This document shows positions 15,907 through 21,114 of a stretch of DNA of 21,114 bases, piece after piece (within the stretch, counting starts at the first letter, position 1; each line of letters opens with the position of its first letter). The notes beneath the pieces were generated by a model, which was not told the DNA's origin, searched no databases, and worked only from the letters and a program-made list of their open reading frames with translations. Both the position numbers and the translations under genes were made by a program. Origin of the DNA: Lysobacterales bacterium (GTDB lineage: Bacteria > Pseudomonadota > Gammaproteobacteria > Xanthomonadales > SZUA-36); contig DAOWGA010000046.1 in NCBI GenBank assembly GCA_030637665.1, forward strand, positions 1-21,114, read 5' to 3'.

Positions 15907-16014
15907 ATATGCTTTTCTTCCAGAGAGTCCGCACATTTTACGCGAAATCAAAAGATGATCCCCAGACAGGATCAAATCAAGAAAGATTGGCCTCTGAAAG
16001 CACCATTAATTACG

Positions 16015-16245
16015 ATGCAGTACACTAGTACAGTGATCTTGAATTCAAACGACCCTGGCGAAATCGCCATGCTGATTGCCGGCCTCAGAGAGGAACATCG
16101 TGACCTCGACCAGGCCATAGCCCAGCTGGTCGAGGATCCCCGCGTGGATCAGCTTCGCCTGACCCGCCTCAAAAAGCGCAAACTGAAACTCAAGGACTGG
16201 ATCGCCCTGCTCGAATCCAAACTCATTCCTGATCTGGATGCCTGA
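16015..16245 (+). CDS. DUF465 (YdcH-like) small protein
   Basis: A 76-residue protein whose part from LIAGLREEHRDLDQAI to the end (LRLTRLKKRKLKLKDWIALL) matches the DUF465/YdcH family, short coiled-coil proteins of unknown function. Typical features are the charged REEHRDLDQ start of the first helix, a short turn with DPRVD, and a lysine-rich second helix (KKRKLKLKDW). I chose the ATG at 16015; no clear ribosome-binding site is visible, and an in-frame ATG about 15 codons later is also possible. It lies alone between the divergent ttcA and the convergent plsB. Confidence 0.8.
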   Translation: MQYTSTVILNSNDPGEIAMLIAGLREEHRDLDQAIAQLVEDPRVDQLRLTRLKKRKLKLKDWIALLESKLIPDLDA

Positions 16246-16278
16246 TCAAAGTAATTGAATTAAATTGCTCTGCGTCCG

Positions 16279-18798
16279 TTACTGGTCGCTTTCAGGGTCT
16301 GGCTCGTGCAGGACCTGGGGGGCGACGCGCATAATGCCGTAGCGAATTTCCTTGCTGAGAATAATTTTGGCGTCTTCGCTCATTTGGGTAATTTCATCAC
16401 TAAACTCGAGTTTTCCTTCGGGGTTGGTGGTCAGGGTGCCGTTTTCCCTGAGCAGAGCGATAAACTGGCGGAACAGGTTGCGGTCGTAGAATTCGGGCGC
16501 GGCAAATTCACTGAGCTGGGAGATGCGCTGTGCGGTGAGCAGGCAGAGCCGCTCGAGCTCGCTGCGGGTCAGGGTTCCTGAGCCATTCTTGGCCAGGACG
16601 GCGATGGTGATGTAATAGCGCTCGAAAGTCTGGATTTGCCCGTGTCCCATGATCCTCAGGCGTTGTGCTTCCTGGCTGCTGCCTTCAGCCCGTTCCAGAA
16701 TTCCGCTTTCCTCGTGTTCCAGCAAAAGGCCCTGATCCTTCAGCCACTTGATGTGGTTGTCGACCGTTTCCACTAAGCCGTCTTCCCCCCAGGGCAGGAA
16801 CAGCTCCGATTTGAGGAAGGGATAGATCGCCTGCGTGACACGGTGCAGCTTGGTCCTGTCTATTTTTCGCTCATTGAGGAAACAACTGGCTACCAGCGAA
16901 GGCACGGCCACCAGGTGGGAAATGTTATTGCGGAAATAAGTCAGCAGCACGGCGTGTTCAGGTGACAATGCAATGATGTCGCCCAGCGGGTGCTGCCGCG
17001 CCTCGATCACCCCCATCTCGATGCCATAGGAAATAATTTCCCCGGCTGATCTGCCGGTGTAGGTAATGCGGTCCGAATAGCGGCAATGTTCAAGCAGGCT
17101 GAGGTAAAGGTCCAGCTGATCAAGCAGTTCCTCGCGCGCTATCGCCTGCTTCTTCATCGTCAACAGGATAACTGCCAGCAGATTGATGGCGTTGACGTGT
17201 GCAGCCTCGTTCATTGCAGTCATGATCTGGTCGCCCAGCTGCTGGACCATGGGGTTGAGCCAGCTGGGTTTCTGATCAGATTCGAGCGGATTGTCCCGCC
17301 ACCCGGGCGCATGCTTGTCCAGCATGTCATCCAGGAATATGGGTTTGGCAAAGCTGACATGAACCTTGCCATAGCGCTCCTTCACTACCCCGAATATTTT
17401 GAACAGATCAGACAGTGATTCTGATTTCTTTTTTTGCCCGGACAACTCTGCTGTATAGCTATTGCCTTCCACCAGGCGCTCATAACCCACGTAGATTGGC
17501 TGAAACATCACTGGCCGGGATGATGACTTCAGATACCCTCGTACGGTCATCGAGAGCATGCCGCCCTTGGGGCGCAGCAGTCGCCCCGTCCGGCTACGGG
17601 TCCCCTCGATGAAGTACTCAATGGATGTGCCGTTGGCAAAGATCCGGCTCAGGTACTCGTGGAACACCGCTGAATAAAGCTTTTGCGAGTGGAAACTTCG
17701 CCGCAGGTAGAAAGCGCCGCCCTTGCGAATGTATCGACCCAGCACCGGGAGATTCATATTGAGGCCGGCCGCCACATGGGGAGGCACCAGCCCGTTGTGG
17801 TAGATGAAGTACGAAACCAACAGGTAGTCGATGTGGCTACGGTGGCAAGGTACATAAATAACTTCGTAGTCCGGAGCCAGCTTCTGGAATGCGCGAAAGT
17901 GTTGGAGCTCCACGCCATCGTAAATCCTGTTCCAGAACCACGTCAGTGCGAAATAGGCGGCCCTGACGAAGGCATAGGAGTAATCCGCGGCAATCTCGTA
18001 AGCATCCTTACGCGCTTGCTTCCAGGCCTTGTGTTCGCTGATTTTATTTTTTCGGGCCTGCTCTGCGATGGCTTTCCTGACGGACGGACTACGCAGCATC
18101 TGGTCGATAAAGGTCCGCCGGTGTGAAAGGTCAGGGCCGATGGCTGCACTACGCACACGGCGGAAATGAACGCGTAAAATGCGGGACACTTTGCGCAGGC
18201 TCCGCGCGGCTCCTAGGTCTTCATCCGCCAATTTGCGCAAGGAGATCGGCGGGCTGTACTGCACAATGGTGCTCCTGCCATTGATCAGTGAACTGATGAA
18301 TCGACGGATTCGTCCTCCAATTTCCCAGGATTCCGTGAAGAAGATTTTGGCCAGCCCGGTTTCTTTGTCAGGAGCCCGTCCGATCAGTACCGTGACGGGA
18401 ACCAGCTGAATATCCGGCACTTCTCCGCCACAAATCATTTCGACCATCCCTTTGAGTGTTTCGGAGTGGCTCCTCGGAGTTGTGCGCCGGACGATAAGTC
18501 CTTTTTTTCGACGCAACGCGAGGTAGGCCCTGGCTTCGGCGCCTTCTAAATCAGGCATGGGCCACAATGGCCGGGGCAGCTTCAGCTCTTCACAGGATTT
18601 GTCGAGTATCAGCAGGGAGGACAGGGAATAGGAGTCGATCACGTAACAGATCGGTTTTTGTAAATCGATATCGAGGTCTTCAAATGGTGATGGCAGCGAT
18701 TTCGCTTTCACCCACCAATGCAGGATAGCCCGCAACAGCAAGAGCCAACGAAGCCTCAGGGTGGCCATAAACCCGATTTTAGGAATATCCGCACTCAT
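16279..18798 (-). CDS. plsB: Glycerol-3-phosphate 1-O-acyltransferase PlsB
   Basis: An 839-residue membrane-associated acyltransferase that adds the first acyl chain to glycerol-3-phosphate, opening phospholipid synthesis. The catalytic HX4D motif is HRSHID with H319 and D324. The glycerol-3-phosphate-binding block follows (RKGGAFYLRRSF). The next motif is FIEGTRSRTGRLLRPKGGML near residue 397, and motif IV is VMFQPIYVGYERLVEG. Length and C-terminal domain are as in other gammaproteobacterial PlsB proteins. The ATG at 18798 lacks a clear Shine-Dalgarno sequence; an ATG ten codons later is possible. Upstream lies a leader of about 220 bases with its own promoter, a short Trp-rich frame and an intrinsic terminator, so expression may be governed by premature termination. 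Confidence 0.96.
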   Translation of the reverse strand: MSADIPKIGFMATLRLRWLLLLRAILHWWVKAKSLPSPFEDLDIDLQKPICYVIDSYSLSSLLILDKSCEELKLPRPLWPMPDLEGAEARAYLALRRKKGLIVRRTTPRSHSETLKGMVEMICGGEVPDIQLVPVTVLIGRAPDKETGLAKIFFTESWEIGGRIRRFISSLINGRSTIVQYSPPISLRKLADEDLGAARSLRKVSRILRVHFRRVRSAAIGPDLSHRRTFIDQMLRSPSVRKAIAEQARKNKISEHKAWKQARKDAYEIAADYSYAFVRAAYFALTWFWNRIYDGVELQHFRAFQKLAPDYEVIYVPCHRSHIDYLLVSYFIYHNGLVPPHVAAGLNMNLPVLGRYIRKGGAFYLRRSFHSQKLYSAVFHEYLSRIFANGTSIEYFIEGTRSRTGRLLRPKGGMLSMTVRGYLKSSSRPVMFQPIYVGYERLVEGNSYTAELSGQKKKSESLSDLFKIFGVVKERYGKVHVSFAKPIFLDDMLDKHAPGWRDNPLESDQKPSWLNPMVQQLGDQIMTAMNEAAHVNAINLLAVILLTMKKQAIAREELLDQLDLYLSLLEHCRYSDRITYTGRSAGEIISYGIEMGVIEARQHPLGDIIALSPEHAVLLTYFRNNISHLVAVPSLVASCFLNERKIDRTKLHRVTQAIYPFLKSELFLPWGEDGLVETVDNHIKWLKDQGLLLEHEESGILERAEGSSQEAQRLRIMGHGQIQTFERYYITIAVLAKNGSGTLTRSELERLCLLTAQRISQLSEFAAPEFYDRNLFRQFIALLRENGTLTTNPEGKLEFSDEITQMSEDAKIILSKEIRYGIMRVAPQVLHEPDPESDQ

Positions 18799-18889
18799 TC
18801 AATCAATGCCAATAACCGAACTACATATTCCGGGCTGTTCATATTACCAGAGCCGGGGTCGGACGACTTTGACCGCTTTGTCAGCGCAC

Positions 18890-18921
18890 AAAAAAACCGG
18901 GCTGGTAGTGTACCCGCCCGG
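18890..18921 (-). terminator. Strong intrinsic terminator in the plsB leader
   Basis: On the minus strand CCGGGC pairs with GCCCGG and, after one mismatch, GGTA with TACC around a 3-base loop. The stem (plus coordinates 18897-18921) is followed directly by seven T (18890-18896). It ends 92 bases before the plsB start, on the same strand, downstream of a good promoter. This makes it an attenuator candidate or the 3' end of a small RNA. Confidence 0.8.
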
Positions 18922-18969
18922 GAATCCGGCAGAGCCGGAGAGGATCGTAAAAGCTTTTAATTGGAGATA

Positions 18970-19002
18970 TCAAGCAGTCCACCAAAAGCTGTTTTCATTC
19001 AT
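18970..19002 (-). CDS. Putative leader peptide MNENSFWWTA with tandem Trp codons
   Basis: The frame starts at ATG 19002-19000, about 14 bases after the predicted transcript start, and ends with TGA at 18970-18972. Codons 7 and 8 are TGG TGG. Leader peptides of this size with adjacent Trp codons are the hallmark of trp-operon attenuators. No Shine-Dalgarno sequence is present upstream (CTCATAATA), so translation is not assured. A second ATG at 18998 in another frame gives a 13-residue peptide without Trp. I call it tentative. Confidence 0.35.
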   Translation of the reverse strand: MNENSFWWTA

Positions 19003-19022
19003 TATTATGAGGTTACGGGCGT

Positions 19023-19052
19023 ATCGTAATCCAGCAGATTAAGTTTTGTCAA
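19023..19052 (-). promoter_or_regulatory. Sigma-70-type promoter reading toward plsB
   Basis: On the minus strand a perfect -35 TTGACA (19047-19052) is followed after 18 bases by TACGAT (19023-19028), which keeps the key A and T of the -10. It is the best promoter match in the window and lies about 230 bases before plsB, just upstream of the leader frame and terminator. Confidence 0.65.
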
Positions 19053-19076
19053 CGTTTTTATGCGAACCAGGCCATC

Positions 19077-19101
19077 GCGCCAGAACCCGGGAAACTGGCG
19101 C
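19077..19101 (-). terminator. Hairpin downstream of pyrF, no T tract
   Basis: GCGCCAG and CTGGCGC form a perfect 7-bp stem around an 11-base loop between the pyrF stop and the plsB-leader promoter. Without a T tract it is more likely a 3'-end stabilising or Rho-assisted element than an intrinsic terminator. Confidence 0.35.
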
Positions 19102-19104
19102 AAT

Positions 19105-19126
19105 CCGCCGGCCGGGGGCCAGGCGG
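19105..19126 (-). terminator. Second GC-rich hairpin downstream of pyrF
   Basis: CCGCC/GGCGG and GGCC/GGCC pair with one bulged base and a 3-base loop, 27 bases past the pyrF stop codon. It is adjacent to the hairpin at 19077-19101. The pair could protect the pyrF mRNA end. No T tract follows. Confidence 0.35.
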
Positions 19127-19152
19127 TGGGATGGGAATGCTTTTGATCGGGC

Positions 19153-19878
19153 TTATAGTGCGGAAGCGATCTGTTGCTGAATGGTTTCCGCGGCTGCGCG
19201 CGGATCGTCGGCATCCCGTATTGGACGGCCTACGACAAGGTAATCCGCACCGTCTGAAATGGCCCGGGCGGGCGTGACAACACGTTGCTGGTCGTCCTGA
19301 GGCGGGATCTCATCGTTCAGGATGGGGCGGATGCCGGGGCAGACGGTGATCAGGGCATGGTCAACCGACTGGCGCAAGGCCGGTACTTCCAGGCCGGACG
19401 AAACCACGCCGTCACAACCTGCTTCCAGCGCCCGGCGTGCCCGCGACAGCACCAGCGTGAGCGCGTCGCACTTGAATCCCAGGTCATCCAGATCGCCCTG
19501 GTCCAGGCTGGTGAGCGCGGTCACGGCCAGGATCTGCATTTCACCCTTGGCCTCAGCCGCAGCTCTGAGCATGCCGTCGTTGCCATGAACCGTGCAAAAA
19601 TTGACCTCTTGCCGGGCCAGTTGGCGCACCGCTGAAGCAACGGTAGCTGGAATATCAAACAGCTTCAAATCGGCAAAAATTTTCTTGCCCTGGGCGCGTA
19701 ATTCGGCGGCCAGCTCAAAGTAATTACCCGAGAGAAAAAACTCCAGACCCAGCTTGTAGAAAACGACGGAATCCCCCAGCTTGCCGATCAGCTGTCGGGC
19801 CTGGTCAATATCCGAAACATCGAGTGCAAAAATCAGTCGTTCACGTGCGGGAATATGGGCTTTAATCGGCTTGATCAT
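19153..19878 (-). CDS. pyrF: Orotidine 5'-phosphate decarboxylase
   Basis: A 241-residue enzyme that converts OMP to UMP, the last step of pyrimidine synthesis. The ATG at 19878 follows AGAGGT with good spacing and gives the usual N-terminus; a longer reading to 20001 only overlaps the hydrolase gene. Key residues are seen: D20 in FALDVSD, K42 in KLGLEFF, and the D70-x-K72-x-x-D75 catalytic cluster in FADLKLFDIP. The phosphate-binding parts VCPGIRP and YLVVGRPI are also present. Length is normal. The start overlaps the end of the alpha/beta hydrolase gene by 17 bases, so the two are probably translationally coupled. Confidence 0.96.
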   Translation of the reverse strand: MIKPIKAHIPARERLIFALDVSDIDQARQLIGKLGDSVVFYKLGLEFFLSGNYFELAAELRAQGKKIFADLKLFDIPATVASAVRQLARQEVNFCTVHGNDGMLRAAAEAKGEMQILAVTALTSLDQGDLDDLGFKCDALTLVLSRARRALEAGCDGVVSSGLEVPALRQSVDHALITVCPGIRPILNDEIPPQDDQQRVVTPARAISDGADYLVVGRPIRDADDPRAAAETIQQQIASAL

Positions 19879-20755
19879 TTTGACCTCTGGTGTCTGTTGC
19901 CTTGTCGCTGGCCAGGATAAATGACTGGATAGTTTCCGCAATTTGCTCCGGCTCGTCCATGTGAAAATGATGATGGCCGGTGACGGTTTCATGCCGGCCA
20001 TGGGCGATGGCCTGCCTGCGCGCCTTCATCTTCTCCGCTGAGCACCAGGGCGCCTCGGGGCTGGCAATCAACGACAGAACCGGCGCTTCGATGCGCTGCA
20101 AAAAATCCAGGGCCTGTTCATCCGTCATGACCAGGGACGAAATCCAGTTGAGGGCCGGGTCACTTCTCCATTCGTAATGGGCGCCAGCCTTGCGCGCAGA
20201 TCGCTCGCAGATCAGCCGGGCTGCGGCTACAGAAAGGTCTGAGTCTTTGCGTCGTGCGGCGGCCATTTCGTCAATTGACCGGTATTTGCGGGGCGCCCTT
20301 CTTTCCATGCGGTTTTTATGCAAGCTGCGGCGTAAGCGGTCAGCACTGCTTTGCGCCGAAACAGAAATAGGGCCCAGTGTATCCAGCAGTACCGCGCTTC
20401 TGACCCGTTCCGGAGCGCCGGCACAATACACAGATGAGACAGCGGCGCCCAGGGAATGCCCGAGCAGGTGACAATCCTCCCATTGCAGTGCATTCAGTAC
20501 AGCGTCCACATCCCACAGGTAATCAATGAAATGATAGCGGGCCGTCATGTGGCGGTGTTCGGAATTTCCATGACCGGGAAAATCCAGCGCAAATACTTCC
20601 AGCTTGTCGAGCAGCGGCGCCAGCGGGATGAAGGATGCGGCGTTGTCTAACCAGCCGTGGAGGCAGAGAACTCGCGGCGCGTTCTCTGTGCGCCAGTGCA
20701 GGCCCGCCCGCCGGCCCAGCGGCGTGACCAGTTCAATGTCTTCAGCTTGTCTCAT
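19862..20755 (-). CDS. Alpha/beta-fold hydrolase (serine hydrolase-like)
   Basis: A 297-residue cytoplasmic alpha/beta hydrolase. The oxyanion-hole region is LCLHGWLDNAASF (HGW at 33-35), the nucleophile elbow is GHSLG with S101, and the likely catalytic histidine is in GHHHFHMDEPEQIAE near the C-terminus. A DFPGHGNS loop (58-65) is typical of the MhpC-like group; HGWLDNAASF resembles the SERHL-type hydrolases. Substrate is unknown. AAGGTG precedes the ATG by about 6 bases. It lies 15 bases after the uvrD stop and overlaps pyrF, so the three genes look like one transcription unit. The end of the protein is a polar tail without predicted structure. Confidence 0.88.
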   Translation of the reverse strand: MRQAEDIELVTPLGRRAGLHWRTENAPRVLCLHGWLDNAASFIPLAPLLDKLEVFALDFPGHGNSEHRHMTARYHFIDYLWDVDAVLNALQWEDCHLLGHSLGAAVSSVYCAGAPERVRSAVLLDTLGPISVSAQSSADRLRRSLHKNRMERRAPRKYRSIDEMAAARRKDSDLSVAAARLICERSARKAGAHYEWRSDPALNWISSLVMTDEQALDFLQRIEAPVLSLIASPEAPWCSAEKMKARRQAIAHGRHETVTGHHHFHMDEPEQIAETIQSFILASDKATDTRGQNDQAD

Positions 20756-20770
20756 CAGATCACCTTGGCA

Positions 20771-21114
20771 TCAGCCGGCTTGCAGCCTGGCGTATGCCAT
20801 CACCAGCCATTTCGCACCAGCATGGTGGAAATTGACGTGCACCCGCGTATGTTCGCCTGAACCTTCAAAAGCAAGTACGGTACCCTCGCCAAATTTCGGG
20901 TGCTGCACGGCCTGGCCCAGGCTGAACGGCCAGTCCTGGCCCGAAAAACCAGGCGAGCTCACTGGCCGGGCCGCTACGTACGGCCTGCTCGTGGCGATTT
21001 GAGGGCGGATTTCTTCCAAAAATTCTGCCGGCATCTCATCGATAAAACGTGAGGGCCTGCAATGGTTTTCGGATCCGAACATGCGTCTGATTTCGGCATA
21101 ACTGATGAACAGCA
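20771..21114 (-). CDS. uvrD: DNA helicase II UvrD, C-terminal part; 5' end outside window
   Basis: The frame is open to the window edge and encodes the last ~113 residues of UvrD, the 3'-5' helicase of nucleotide-excision and mismatch repair. It contains LFISYAEIRRMFGSENHCRPSRFIDEMP, which matches the end of the helicase core (tyrosine- and arginine-rich motif), and the C-terminal Tudor-like domain (LGQAVQHPKFGEGTVLAFEG … AKWLVMAYARLQAG). That domain binds RNA polymerase in E. coli. The stop codon at 20771 is 15 bases upstream of the hydrolase start. Confidence 0.94.
   Translation of the reverse strand, partial: LFISYAEIRRMFGSENHCRPSRFIDEMPAEFLEEIRPQIATSRPYVAARPVSSPGFSGQDWPFSLGQAVQHPKFGEGTVLAFEGSGEHTRVHVNFHHAGAKWLVMAYARLQAG

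Larger units (their letters stand above)
18888..19016 (-). ncRNA. Candidate Trp-type attenuator leader or small RNA upstream of plsB
   Basis: The predicted transcript runs from about 19016 (7 bases after the -10) to the terminator, about 128 bases. It contains the 10-codon frame with tandem Trp codons and a 10-bp helix (18981-18990 with 18952-18961, two G-U pairs) that overlaps the Phe codon and the first Trp codon. A TCCGGC/GCCGGA hairpin at 18925-18939 and the terminator follow. The distance from leader stop to terminator is about 48 bases, close to that of the E. coli trp leader. I could not draw a convincing antiterminator that excludes the terminator. The alternative is an independent small RNA with no attenuation of plsB. 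Confidence 0.45.

Noticed and set aside
15889..16014. Longer N-terminus for the DUF465 protein
   Set aside because: It would overlap the ttcA start and adds sequence unlike the family.
18761..19042. 93-codon plus-strand frame over the plsB leader
   Set aside because: It is antisense to the promoter, leader and terminator and has no ribosome-binding site or family match.
19879..20001. Longer N-terminus for PyrF
   Set aside because: The extra 41 residues lie wholly inside the hydrolase gene; the ATG at 19878 has a ribosome-binding site and fits the family.
1..21114. CRISPR arrays, rRNA genes, insertion sequences, prophage genes
   Set aside because: No regularly spaced repeats, rRNA-like sequence, transposase or phage structural gene was seen on either strand.

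Overview
The window looks like a chromosomal segment of a gammaproteobacterium. The inference rests on gene content: the long PlsB-type glycerol-3-phosphate acyltransferase, TtcA, an argS–ftsN-like (SPOR) pair close to priA, and a uvrD–hydrolase–pyrF cluster. Base composition is moderately GC-rich and even over the coding regions. It falls visibly in three gene-poor stretches (about 1380-2155, 11402-11775 and 18799-19152). I cannot name the genus; a marine or uncultured lineage near Chromatiales/Woeseiales is only a guess.

Layout, left to right. (1) 1-810 is the C-terminal part of priA, meeting tail to tail an orphan 168-residue protein (825-1331, minus). (2) 1380-2155 is a degraded stretch holding the C-terminal remnant of a SAM methyltransferase and a weak attC-like stem. 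(3) 2156-9056 is a tightly packed six-gene MoxR/Bat operon: moxR, a DUF58 protein, a DUF4381 protein, BatA, a fused BatB-BatC, and BatD. An AAA+ ATPase, three VWA-like proteins and a large exported protein are therefore made together, probably forming an envelope complex. (4) On the minus strand, argS and a FtsN-like SPOR protein (11401-9053) abut with no gap. (5) 11598-13466 (plus) has a promoter, an internally deleted gamma-carbonic-anhydrase gene, and the large permease of a TRAP transporter. (6) Convergent to it, ttcA, the TRAP solute-binding protein and a small four-helix membrane protein form a minus-strand run (15906-13503). No DctQ is recognisable. (7) Then come a small DUF465 protein (plus), plsB (minus) and the minus-strand cluster uvrD (partial), alpha/beta hydrolase, pyrF.

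The most unusual element is the 354-base gap between pyrF and plsB. On the strand leading into plsB it carries a good sigma-70-like promoter (19023-19052), a 10-codon open frame with two adjacent Trp codons (MNENSFWWTA), a 10-bp helix overlapping the first Trp codon, and a strong intrinsic terminator with seven T (18890-18921). This all lies before the plsB start. The spacing resembles a trp-operon attenuator, but the downstream gene is for phospholipid synthesis. It may be an amino-acid-responsive attenuator on plsB, an independent small RNA, or a displaced trp leader. The leader frame has no visible Shine-Dalgarno sequence, which is the main weakness.

Other notable points are the in-frame loss of about 80 residues from the gamma-carbonic anhydrase, which removes two of three zinc ligands, and the TRAP transporter split over two converging transcription units without a recognisable DctQ.
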